Below, one piece after another: positions 55,312 through 63,169 of a DNA stretch of 64,000 nucleotides. Each line of letters starts with the position of its first letter. Positions within the stretch are counted from its first letter, which is position 1. Where the stretch lies: positions 4,464,001 through 4,528,000 of the forward strand of contig OZ241994.1 in NCBI GenBank assembly GCA_965204525.1. The letters run 5' to 3'. A program made the position numbers and the translations under genes. The notes under the pieces were generated by a model that ran no database searches, was not told the DNA's origin, and worked only from the letters and a program-made list of their open reading frames with translations. The DNA is from Bin5 sp965204525 (GTDB taxonomy: Bacteria; Chloroflexota; Anaerolineae; Caldilineales; Caldilineaceae).

Positions 55312-56157
55312 ATGATAAGAGCAACGAACTTCCACGACATGCGAGACCAACTGCTACGCGATGGCTACTGCGTCTTGGAACAGATCTTGTCAGCCGAAAT
55401 GCTGGCCCGCGTGCGCGCCGCCAGCGAAGACCTCATCGCAGCCCAGCCCGCCGAGCACTTCGAAAGGTACAAGTCCACTGGCAGCATGATCAGCGTATAT
55501 GACGACCCCTTCTTCGCCGAACTGGTCGCCTATCAACCTGCCCTCGACGCTCTGGCCTCTCTGGGTTTCCCAGATTCTCGCTGGTCGTCCGGATTTGTGA
55601 TCAGCAAACCCGGCCATTCACCGCCCCTCTTCTGGCACCAGGACTGGTGGGCATGGAATGATCCAGTCAGCTATACCGATTTCCCCCTCCAGCTCTTTCT
55701 CATGTACTATCTAGTGGATACCAGCATCGAGAACGGCTGCCTGCGCGTCATCGCCGGCTCCCATCGCAAGCGCCATCGTATACACGACACAGTCCACACC
55801 ACACATAACGAAGAGTTGAGCCGGGCCACCGACCCATCCAATCCCGCCTATCAACCGATGCCCGAAGACAAGGCAGTTCCGGTGCGAGCCGGCGACCTTG
55901 TCATCGGCGACGCCAGACTCCTCCACGGCTCCTTCCCCAACCTGACAGGAGAACGCCGTACGGTCATCACGCTCTGGTATCATCCCAATTTCGAGATTTC
56001 ACCGCCTCCCATCCAATCCAGCCTGAGCCGTGAACAGACGCAAGTGTCCTCTTGGCCGCCGCAGGCACAGAAGCTTGTTCAAAAGCTGGTCCCCACCTAC
56101 GAGGGAGACGCAGAGCCGCTTGAATGGAAACGCGTGCCAGGCCCTGAACTGAAGTGA
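55312..56157 (+). CDS. Phytanoyl-CoA dioxygenase family protein, copy 2
   Basis: This 281-residue paralogue is collinear with copy 1 throughout, with the same iron ligands His109, Asp111 and His205. It starts at the ATG at 55312, seven bases after GGGGAGG; the longer frame from 55156 has a Cys/Phe-rich head unlike the family. About 50 bases before the start (TTCATGCTACAC...GGGAGGCATG) match the same region of copy 1, so the leader was duplicated too. Differences cluster in the N-terminal 25 residues and around residues 155-185. The two may act on different substrates or provide dosage. Confidence 0.88.
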   Translation: MIRATNFHDMRDQLLRDGYCVLEQILSAEMLARVRAASEDLIAAQPAEHFERYKSTGSMISVYDDPFFAELVAYQPALDALASLGFPDSRWSSGFVISKPGHSPPLFWHQDWWAWNDPVSYTDFPLQLFLMYYLVDTSIENGCLRVIAGSHRKRHRIHDTVHTTHNEELSRATDPSNPAYQPMPEDKAVPVRAGDLVIGDARLLHGSFPNLTGERRTVITLWYHPNFEISPPPIQSSLSREQTQVSSWPPQAQKLVQKLVPTYEGDAEPLEWKRVPGPELK

Positions 56158-56243
56158 GATTCGCTGGCGCACATTGCACAGCGATAGTACATAAAACAGA
56201 GCAACCATTCCGAAAAGTTTCTGATAATAAGGAGAAGAATTCG

Positions 56244-57659
56244 ATGAAGATGCACATTGGCGGACAGTGGGTAGACAAGTCCGAGAAGATCGAAGTGTTG
56301 CACCCGTTCGACGGCTCCGTCGTCGACACTATTCCCAGGGGCGATGCCGCCGACGTGGAGTTGGCGCTGGCAACCGCCGAACGCGGCGCCAAAGTGATGG
56401 CCAGCCTGACCGGCTACGAACGCTACGAAATCCTGCACAAGGCCGCCCACCTGATGGAGGAGCGCACCGAAGAACTGGCCCGCATCATCACGCTTGAAGA
56501 GGGCAAGATCATCGCCGAGGGCCGCATCGAAGCCTCACGCGCCGTCGAAATCATCGCCCTCTCCGCCGAAGAGGCCAAGCGCCTCGGTGGCGAAGTCGTT
56601 CCACTTGACGGCGCCCCCGGCGCGGCCGGCAAGTTCGGTTTCACCGTCCGCGTCCCCTGCGGCATAATCGTCGGCATCAGCCCCTTCAACTTCCCGCTCC
56701 ATCTCGTCTGCCACAAGATCGGCCCCGCACTGGCCGCCGGCAACGCCATCATTCTGAAACCGGCCACCGACACACCGCTCTCAGCGCTGAAGCTCGTCGA
56801 AATCTTCCTCGAAGCCGGTGCACCGCCCGAGGCGCTCCAGTGTCTCACCGGCTCCGGCAGCGTAATCGGCGACGCCCTCTGCGCCGACCCCCGCGTCCGC
56901 AAGATCACCTTTACCGGCAGCCGCGACATCGGCGAACACATCTGCCGCACCGCCGGTCTGAAGCGCGTAACCATGGAGCTCGGCTCTAATGCGCCCCTCA
57001 TCGTCATGCCCGACGCCGATCCCGAACGCGTAGCCCAGGCCGCAGCCGCCTCCGGTTACTCCAACGCCGGCCAGGTCTGCATCTCCACCCAGCGCGTCGT
57101 CACCCACGAAAAGATCTACGGCGACTTTCTCGATGCCTTCAAAGCCACAGTCGAGAACATCACCACCGGTGACCCCCTCGCAGAAGCCACCAAAATGGGC
57201 CCGATGATCCGCGAAGACGACGCCGTGCGCGTCAATCAGTGGGTAGAGGAAGCCGTCAGCGGCGGCGCCGAGCTCGTCCTCGGCGGCCAGCGCAACGGCC
57301 AGATGTACCAGCCGACCATCGTCTCCAACGTGAGCCCGGAAATGAAGATTTCCTGCGATGAGGTCTTCGGCCCGGTTGTGGGCGTCACCCCCGTCAGCGA
57401 CATTGACGAGGCTATTGCGCTCGCCAACGACACCAACTACGGCCTGAGCGCAGCGATCTTTACGCAAAATATCGATTGGGCCATGCGATTCGTGCAGGAG
57501 GTGGAGTCCGGCAACCTGCACGTCAACTGGGGCACCCAGTGGCGCGCCGACCTGATGCCGTATGGCGGTGTCAAGGAAAGCGGCATGGGCAAGGAAGGGC
57601 CCAAGTACGCCATCGAAGAAATGACCGAAACAAAGATGGCGGTCTTCCACCTGAGCTGA
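56244..57659 (+). CDS. Aldehyde dehydrogenase
   Basis: This 471-residue NAD(P)-dependent aldehyde dehydrogenase has the catalytic Cys279 (NAGQVCISTQRV), the general-base Glu in MELGSNAP, cofactor-binding FTGSRDIGEHI and the C-terminal MPYGGVKESGMGKEG. ATG 56244 follows AAGGAG; an upstream extension is not supported. It most resembles the lactaldehyde/glyceraldehyde-3-phosphate/succinate-semialdehyde dehydrogenase group. It stands 86 bases after the dioxygenase pair, in the same direction and before a strong terminator, so it may oxidise an aldehyde those oxygenases release. Confidence 0.9.
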   Translation: MKMHIGGQWVDKSEKIEVLHPFDGSVVDTIPRGDAADVELALATAERGAKVMASLTGYERYEILHKAAHLMEERTEELARIITLEEGKIIAEGRIEASRAVEIIALSAEEAKRLGGEVVPLDGAPGAAGKFGFTVRVPCGIIVGISPFNFPLHLVCHKIGPALAAGNAIILKPATDTPLSALKLVEIFLEAGAPPEALQCLTGSGSVIGDALCADPRVRKITFTGSRDIGEHICRTAGLKRVTMELGSNAPLIVMPDADPERVAQAAAASGYSNAGQVCISTQRVVTHEKIYGDFLDAFKATVENITTGDPLAEATKMGPMIREDDAVRVNQWVEEAVSGGAELVLGGQRNGQMYQPTIVSNVSPEMKISCDEVFGPVVGVTPVSDIDEAIALANDTNYGLSAAIFTQNIDWAMRFVQEVESGNLHVNWGTQWRADLMPYGGVKESGMGKEGPKYAIEEMTETKMAVFHLS

Positions 57660-57708
57660 TTGGATAGGCTGGATTCAAGTCAGTCGATAACAGAGGCTCT
57701 CGACTTCG

Positions 57709-57750
57709 AAAGGCATCGGCGCGGGAACGTTCCCGTGGCGATGCCTTTTT
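57709..57750 (+). terminator. Intrinsic terminator after the aldehyde dehydrogenase gene
   Basis: AAGGCATCG/CGATGCCTT with an inner GGGAACGTTCCC palindrome is followed by a T-run. It lies 50 bases past the stop and closes the dioxygenase-aldehyde dehydrogenase unit. Confidence 0.93.
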
Positions 57751-57762
57751 CCGTCTTGGTCT

Positions 57763-58653
57763 CTATCCGCCGCTGTGAAATACTGCCAGCCGGAACTCGT
57801 GGTTCATCCCCGCCTCCTGCAAGGTCAGCCACGATTCCCCGGCGATCTGCTCTGTACACGGGCCGAACGAACAGATTGTCAACCGTCGCGTGCACGCCTC
57901 GTGCCGCAGCCGGTTGAGTACAGCCTGTAACATCTGCCCCTTGAACGGGGAGAACAGAAAATAGACCGTACCCCCGCACAGGTCCGCGCTGCGAGCGTCC
58001 CCCTCACAGAAAGAGCCCCCGTCAATTCCCAGCCTTTCCGCTTCACCGCGGGCCCGCTCCACATACGCCGGCACCACCTCCAGCCCGGCCGCCTCCACGC
58101 CCGTCAACAGATGCACAAGCAGCACCACCTGCCCCAGCCCGGACCCTATGTCGACGAATCTATCCGCGCAGGTAAGCTGCACGCGGTCCACCAGTTCCAG
58201 CACCGCGCTCATCGGCGTCGACTCATAGTGAATCATCTCACTGTCGCCGCCGCCCCATGGCTGCGGAGGGCAGTCGCTGCGAAATAACCCTGCGGCCAGA
58301 GCATCCGCAGCCTCCGCGCCCCAATGCATGCACGCGGTATCGCCGCGCCGGTAGCGGCAGTTGCTTTCAAGAAGCTCCCGCAGTTGGCCCGGTGTCACCG
58401 TTCCTGTTCGGATGCCCGTACGCCACTTCCGAAAGAGAGCCTGGTTCCGCGCCCCCAAATTGTCCTCTAATGCGCGTACCCGTCGCAGCCCGCTTGCCGC
58501 GAGCCGCTGCCCGGCCTGTAACTGGAACGCCTCCCCCAGAAAGTCGAGCGTCTTCAGCGCCTCGAAGCGCGCTGTCAGATTGTCATCACTGTGGAGTGTG
58601 GAGTCCCGTTCCAAAGCGGCCAGATCCCGTTCCAACTTCGACAGATCGGCCAT
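57763..58653 (-). CDS. SAM-dependent methyltransferase, DOT1-like
   Basis: This 296-residue protein has a helical N-terminal half (about residues 1-135) and a class I SAM-methyltransferase domain in the second half. Motif I is FVDIGSGLGQVVLLVHLLTG, the acidic end of strand 2 is GLEVVPAYVERA, and VYFLFSPFKG follows. The motif I form resembles DOT1/KMT4 methyltransferases. A Cys-rich stretch (NCRYRRGDTACMHWG) might bind a metal. The substrate is unknown. It sits 29 bases beyond the rimO start on the same strand, with no clear terminator between. Confidence 0.72.
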   Translation of the reverse strand: MADLSKLERDLAALERDSTLHSDDNLTARFEALKTLDFLGEAFQLQAGQRLAASGLRRVRALEDNLGARNQALFRKWRTGIRTGTVTPGQLRELLESNCRYRRGDTACMHWGAEAADALAAGLFRSDCPPQPWGGGDSEMIHYESTPMSAVLELVDRVQLTCADRFVDIGSGLGQVVLLVHLLTGVEAAGLEVVPAYVERARGEAERLGIDGGSFCEGDARSADLCGGTVYFLFSPFKGQMLQAVLNRLRHEACTRRLTICSFGPCTEQIAGESWLTLQEAGMNHEFRLAVFHSGG

Positions 58654-58682
58654 GACGGTCTCCGCGCGGGGTAATATGCTTT

Positions 58683-60092
58683 CTACTTGAGTTCTGTGAG
58701 CAGTTCCGTCCTGCTGGAAAACGTCTCGGCGATCAGCGGTTCACCGACCAGGTCATATTCCAGCGCACCGTTGATATGCACCTGCAGAATGGCGCCCGCC
58801 GGCGCGTCCGCAATGCCCGGCACCAGCACCAGGCCGTCCACCTCCGGCGCGTCGCGGTAGCTGCGGCCCATCACCAGCGGCGCGCCGCTCTCAGCGATTT
58901 CGCCCTGGCCCTCGACGAGGATGTCGAGCACCTTCCCGACCTGCTCCTGATTCTTCCGCAGACTGATCGGCTGCTGGACCTCCATCAACCGGCCGTAGCG
59001 CTCCTCTTTCTCTTCCTCAGCCACTGGGTCAGGCAGCTCCGCCGCCGGCGTTCCCGGCTCCGGACTGAAAGGAAATGCGCCCACCTTGTCGAACTCCATC
59101 GCCTGCGCGAAATCCAACAACCCCTGGAACTCCTCTTCGGTCTCGCCCGGGTAACCGACAATGAAAGTCGTTCGCAGTGCGATATCCGGCATCGCCGCGC
59201 GCAGCTTCTCCACGTGGTCGTAGACCATCTCCAACCGCGACGGCCGGCGCATACGTCGCAGCGTGCGCGGGTCCCCGTGCTGCAGCGGCATATCCAGATA
59301 GGGCACGACCTTCTCCTGGCTCGCCATCACTTCGATCAGCCCGTCGCTCACGTGCCCAGGGTAGGCGTACATCAGCCGCACCCACTGCAACGCGTCGCTG
59401 GTGCGGTTGCACAGTGCGCTCAACAGGCGCGGCAAGCTATCCGGCGCCTCCTGGTCCCGTCCAAAGTCGGTCGTATCCTGCGCAACGATCACCAGCTCCT
59501 TGGCGCCCGCCTCCACCAGCGCATTGGCCTCGTCAATAACGGCCTCTACCGGCCGGCTGCGCAGCTTGCCTTTGAAGCTGGGAATCGTACAGAACGCGCA
59601 CGGCGCGTTGCAGCCGTCCGAAATCTTAAGATAGGCGCTGCCCCCGGCCACCGGCGGCCGCGGCACCGCCTGCACGTAACTTTCGTCCGGCTCACCCAAC
59701 AGGCTGTACCGTTGCAAGCGGCGCTGTTCCGGCCCGCCCCGCACCTGCTTGATCAGCTCCACCACATCCATCCAGCGACGCGTTCCCAGCAGACCGTCCA
59801 CCTGCGGTACCCGCTCCAGCACCTCCTCGCCGTTGCGCTGTGCCAGGCAGCCGGCCGCAATCAGCATCTGGTGCCGCCGTTTACCATCCGCCAGTTCCTG
59901 CAACACACCGATCGACTCCTCTTTGGCCGCCTCCAGAAAGCCGCACGTGTTCACGATCAACACGTCCGCCTGGCGCGCATCGGCACTGACACCAAAGTCG
60001 GCCTGCCGCAACAGCATCTCCATGCCGTCACTGTCAACCTCATTCTTCGGACATCCGAGAGTGACCAGGTGATAGGACTGTCTGTTATTCAT
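58683..60092 (-). CDS. rimO: Ribosomal protein S12 methylthiotransferase RimO
   Basis: This 469-residue radical-SAM enzyme adds a methylthio group to an aspartate of ribosomal protein S12. The N-terminal UPF0004 domain holds Cys14, Cys50 and Cys82 for one iron-sulfur cluster, and Cys161, Cys165 and Cys168 (CNAPCAFC) hold the radical-SAM cluster. A TRAM domain is at the C-terminus. VTLGCPKNEVDSDGM and the conserved MPLQHGDPRTLRRMRRP favour RimO over MiaB. Confidence 0.95.
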   Translation of the reverse strand: MNNRQSYHLVTLGCPKNEVDSDGMEMLLRQADFGVSADARQADVLIVNTCGFLEAAKEESIGVLQELADGKRRHQMLIAAGCLAQRNGEEVLERVPQVDGLLGTRRWMDVVELIKQVRGGPEQRRLQRYSLLGEPDESYVQAVPRPPVAGGSAYLKISDGCNAPCAFCTIPSFKGKLRSRPVEAVIDEANALVEAGAKELVIVAQDTTDFGRDQEAPDSLPRLLSALCNRTSDALQWVRLMYAYPGHVSDGLIEVMASQEKVVPYLDMPLQHGDPRTLRRMRRPSRLEMVYDHVEKLRAAMPDIALRTTFIVGYPGETEEEFQGLLDFAQAMEFDKVGAFPFSPEPGTPAAELPDPVAEEEKEERYGRLMEVQQPISLRKNQEQVGKVLDILVEGQGEIAESGAPLVMGRSYRDAPEVDGLVLVPGIADAPAGAILQVHINGALEYDLVGEPLIAETFSSRTELLTELK

Positions 60093-60261
60093 TGACCAAA
60101 CTCTAAGTCAAACTCGCTTGCGTTCAAAATGCACTTGGCCTCTTGGCCACGGAATGGTGGCCGCGCAACCAACCCATTTTAGCACAAATTTCCGTGAAAG
60201 TAGACACAGCTACGGGGAGAAAATCCACGAAAGACGGTGGCACACGCGAGGACTCTTACAA

Positions 60262-60882
60262 TCAGGGGCGAATACGATCCAACAGCGCGTCCAACGCCTG
60301 CTGACTTGCGATCGGCCCGACAACCGTTTCGACGATTCTCCCTTCGGGGCTGATGAAGAAGGTCTCCGGCACTCCCTGAATCCGGTAGCGCCGGGCTGCC
60401 TGGCTGCGCAGGTCCGGCCCGTTGGGATAGGTGATATCAAACTCCGCAAGATAGGCAAGCGCCGCCGGTTCCTGGTCTAGGTAGTCCAGCCCCAGAAAGA
60501 CAATTCCGTTCTCCTTCTCGCGGCGCCACGTCTGCTCCAGCAGATCCGCCTCCTCGCGGCAGGGCGTACACCAGCTGGCCCAGAAGTTGATGACAACGCC
60601 CTTCCCCCTCAACTCGTCCAGATCGACTTCTTCGCCATCGAAAGTCGTGAAGCGCAGTTCCGGCGCCACACCCGCGGCCCGCTGTTCCTGCACATTTGTC
60701 TGCCACAACCGCACGGCCAGCAGAACGATGAACGCCAGGCTGGCGCCAAGGAACAAGACGCGCCAGATATACACCGCTCGTCTGGCAGGTGCGTTCGTCT
60801 CTCGTTCAGTATGCGACTCTAATGGGGTGTCCCTATCAAGAAGATCTGCTGCGTCGCGCTCCGACTCCGTCACTTCAGTCAT
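60262..60882 (-). CDS. TlpA/CcmG-type membrane thioredoxin
   Basis: This 206-residue protein has a cytoplasmic Glu/Asp-rich head, one membrane helix (about residues 38-58) and an extracytoplasmic thioredoxin-fold domain with the redox pair Cys105-Cys108 (FWASWCTPC) and the cis-Pro loop GVPETFF. Such proteins reduce apocytochrome or other thiols during cytochrome c maturation. Its ATG at 60882 overlaps the stop of the CcmH-like gene by eight bases (ATGACTGA), so the two are coupled. Confidence 0.9.
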   Translation of the reverse strand: MTEVTESERDAADLLDRDTPLESHTERETNAPARRAVYIWRVLFLGASLAFIVLLAVRLWQTNVQEQRAAGVAPELRFTTFDGEEVDLDELRGKGVVINFWASWCTPCREEADLLEQTWRREKENGIVFLGLDYLDQEPAALAYLAEFDITYPNGPDLRSQAARRYRIQGVPETFFISPEGRIVETVVGPIASQQALDALLDRIRP

Positions 60883-61411
60883 AACGGGCCAGTTCCTCAT
60901 CCAACCGCCGGTCGCGTTCATCGTGTTCGGGACCGGCTACTCTGGCCGCCGCCGGTCGCGACGGACCCGCCATCTGCTGCAAGCGCAGCCAGAGGAAGAC
61001 GCCGCCACCCGCCACAGCAACCAGCGGCAAGATCCACGCCAGCCAGTTAAATCCCCGCCGCGGCGGTACTCCCAGCACCTGCGGCCCGTACTGCTCCAGA
61101 AAATAGTCCCGGATCGACTCCGCGTCCTCACCCTCCGCCAATTTGATCTCGATCACCTCCCGCATCTGCGCACATGCCTTCAGTTCGCAGCTGTCCAACC
61201 GCAACCTGCCGCCGCACAGAGGACACCACAACTCCCGCGCAACGGTGTTCACTTCATCAGCGGTGATGCCGGTGGATTCGCTTTGGGCTGAAAGGGGAGT
61301 GCTGCTGCCGATGCAAATGATCAGCAGGCAAATGGCTGGAAGGACAATGCGTAGAGTGGTTGAGAACGCTGCGGTTTCGCGGATTGTGGGTGCTGTGAGG
61401 GGAGAGGTCAT
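60875..61411 (-). CDS. ccmH: CcmH/CycL/NrfF-family cytochrome c maturation protein
   Basis: This 178-residue protein has an N-terminal signal or membrane segment (about residues 20-42), a small helical domain with the redox motif Cys63-x-x-Cys66 (LWCPLCGG) and the QYGPQVLGVPP signature. A second membrane helix (about 122-142) and a charged cytoplasmic tail follow. CcmH reduces apocytochrome c before heme attachment. The usual LRCPVCQ is LWCPLCG here, and a further Cys pair (CELKAC) lies just after. It is coupled to the TlpA-like gene; ccmF and others are not in the window. Confidence 0.87.
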   Translation of the reverse strand: MTSPLTAPTIRETAAFSTTLRIVLPAICLLIICIGSSTPLSAQSESTGITADEVNTVARELWCPLCGGRLRLDSCELKACAQMREVIEIKLAEGEDAESIRDYFLEQYGPQVLGVPPRRGFNWLAWILPLVAVAGGGVFLWLRLQQMAGPSRPAAARVAGPEHDERDRRLDEELARYD

Positions 61412-61438
61412 GCGTGTACTGTGCAGAACGATGCCCGA

Positions 61439-62152
61439 CTACGCGGCAGGCTGCTCAGTCAATCTTACATAGAGACATTGCGCCAGGGAGCGGCCAATTA
61501 TCTTTACGAGACCCCCCGGTTCCGTCTGTGTGGCACCGTCCTCAATCTGCACGATGCTCGGCCCGTCAAACGGTTCTACATTCAACACTTTGACCCGATA
61601 TCCGGGTTCAAGATTCATCTGCGTCAGGTATCGCAGCATCGGCGCGTTGTGGTTGGCTACCCGGCGCAATTCACCCACCTGTCCCGGCCGCAGCTCCGCC
61701 AGACTGACCAGATTCTCGCTTCGAATGTGGCCGTCTTCGCTGGGCACCGGGTCTCCGTGCGGGCAATGGGTCGGGAAGTTGCAGAGAATCTCCATGCGCT
61801 TTTCGAACTCTGCGCTGATTGAGTGCTCCAGCCGCATGGCCTCTGCCTTGACCTGGTCCCAGGTAAAGCCCATCACCTCGATCAGAAACACCTCCAACAG
61901 ACGGTGCCTTCGCAGCAGCTGCAACGCCGCCAGCCGCCCCTGATCGGTCAACTGAATGCCGGCCTTCGCAGTGCGCACCACATGACCGGTCTCTGTCAGC
62001 CTTTTCGCCATGCTGCTGGCCGCAGCCGGCGTCACCTCCATCTTCTGCGCCAGCATAGAGGTGGAAATCCTGTCGTTGGTTTCGCTCAACTCGTAGATCG
62101 CAACCAGGTAGTCGAGCATCCCATCGGTGATGATGTTGCAGAATGTGCGCAT
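61439..62152 (-). CDS. DtxR/MntR-family metal-dependent repressor
   Basis: This 237-residue regulator has an N-terminal winged helix (about residues 10-70: MLDYLVAIYELSE, SMLAQKMEVTPAAASSMAKRL) and a metal-binding dimerisation domain (about 70-150) with Glu/His/Cys residues in MRLEHSISAEFEKRMEILCNFPTHCPHG. A C-terminal FeoA-type SH3 domain completes it. It should sense Fe(II) or Mn(II) and repress uptake genes. A consensus promoter lies upstream. The next genes on the strand are ccmH and tlpA, 27 bases away, so metal status may also influence cytochrome c maturation; this is inference. Confidence 0.9.
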   Translation of the reverse strand: MRTFCNIITDGMLDYLVAIYELSETNDRISTSMLAQKMEVTPAAASSMAKRLTETGHVVRTAKAGIQLTDQGRLAALQLLRRHRLLEVFLIEVMGFTWDQVKAEAMRLEHSISAEFEKRMEILCNFPTHCPHGDPVPSEDGHIRSENLVSLAELRPGQVGELRRVANHNAPMLRYLTQMNLEPGYRVKVLNVEPFDGPSIVQIEDGATQTEPGGLVKIIGRSLAQCLYVRLTEQPAA

Positions 62153-62206
62153 GATCGCTATAGTTCAACCGCTGGGAGATGAAGGGGCAGCCACAACAAT
62201 TGCCAA

Positions 62207-62235
62207 ATTATAATACGCCGTCTATTCGTTGTCAA
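62207..62235 (-). promoter_or_regulatory. Consensus sigma-70 promoter of the DtxR-family gene
   Basis: On the minus strand TTGACA (62235-62230) and TATAAT (62212-62207) are 17 bases apart, a perfect match to the housekeeping consensus. GTTGTCAAC around the -35 is a short dyad that could contribute to autoregulation. The transcript would start near 62200. Confidence 0.88.
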
Positions 62236-62380
62236 CACTGAATCGGTATAGTCATGTGATGTCCGCTTTTCGTTGCCGTTGTGCCCGGCCTGGATAGTAG
62301 TTATTGCCATTCGCACGTCGCACCTCTCGGTCCCGACCCTCCTCAGCCGGCTCCGGCTGGGGCATCTACGGAAAGACCTT

Positions 62381-63046
62381 ATGCAGCGCAAAATCGTCGA
62401 CCTGAGTTACGATCTTGCTCCTGCGACGCCCCCATTTCCGGGAGATGATCCGGTAGAGATCGAAATACGTACGTCTATCCCAGCCCATCTCCCGCCCGGC
62501 ACGCCGGGATTCATGAATACCAGCAACGTGCGCTCTTCACTCCACACCGGCACGCACATGGATGCCTTCTTCCACTTCTTTCATGGCGGGGCCACGATCG
62601 ACCAGATCCCGCTGGCACAGTGCATCGGCCCGGCCATGCTGTTGGACCTCTCCACCAAACAGCCCAAAGAAGAAATCACCGCGGATGATCTGACTCCCCA
62701 TCGCCAGGCCATCAGCCGCACGCCCAAGATAATTCTCAACACCGGCTGGGCGCAGAACTGGGGCAAAGCCCAGTATTTCACCGACTATCCGCCGCTGACA
62801 GAGGACGCAGCCCGCTTCCTCGTGGACTGCGCTATCGAACTCATAGGCATCGATACCCCGTCGGTCGACTATTCGCCCAACGATGCCCACTTTGTACTCC
62901 TGGGAAACAACGTTCTGATCGTCGAAAATCTGACCAACCTCGACCAGATTGGCCAGCCCCTCTTCGAATTCGCGGCCATTCCTCTGAAAATTACAGGCCG
63001 GGACGGATCCCCCGTGCGGGCCATCGCCGTCACCGGTGAGACATAG
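62381..63046 (+). CDS. Cyclase/kynurenine-formamidase-like metal-dependent hydrolase
   Basis: This 221-residue protein of the cyclase family (formamidase KynB type) has the metal-binding signature HTGTHMDAFFHF (His55, His59, Asp61, His65). It begins MQRKIVDLSYDL, with later GIDTPSVDY. Members hydrolyse N-formylkynurenine, cyclic imides or related amides; the substrate cannot be told here. The ATG at 62381 is chosen because family similarity begins there. It diverges from the DtxR-family gene. Confidence 0.85.
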   Translation: MQRKIVDLSYDLAPATPPFPGDDPVEIEIRTSIPAHLPPGTPGFMNTSNVRSSLHTGTHMDAFFHFFHGGATIDQIPLAQCIGPAMLLDLSTKQPKEEITADDLTPHRQAISRTPKIILNTGWAQNWGKAQYFTDYPPLTEDAARFLVDCAIELIGIDTPSVDYSPNDAHFVLLGNNVLIVENLTNLDQIGQPLFEFAAIPLKITGRDGSPVRAIAVTGET

Positions 63047-63169
63047 TGCTCCGCATATATGCCTGCGGCGGATGGCTCTGTACGGCAACGGCGCGGCTGC
63101 CCTTCAAAATGACCCACCCTCCGCCGCCGCGTGTCCGCCGCGATCGCGATCTGAAGGAGAGACAGACGA

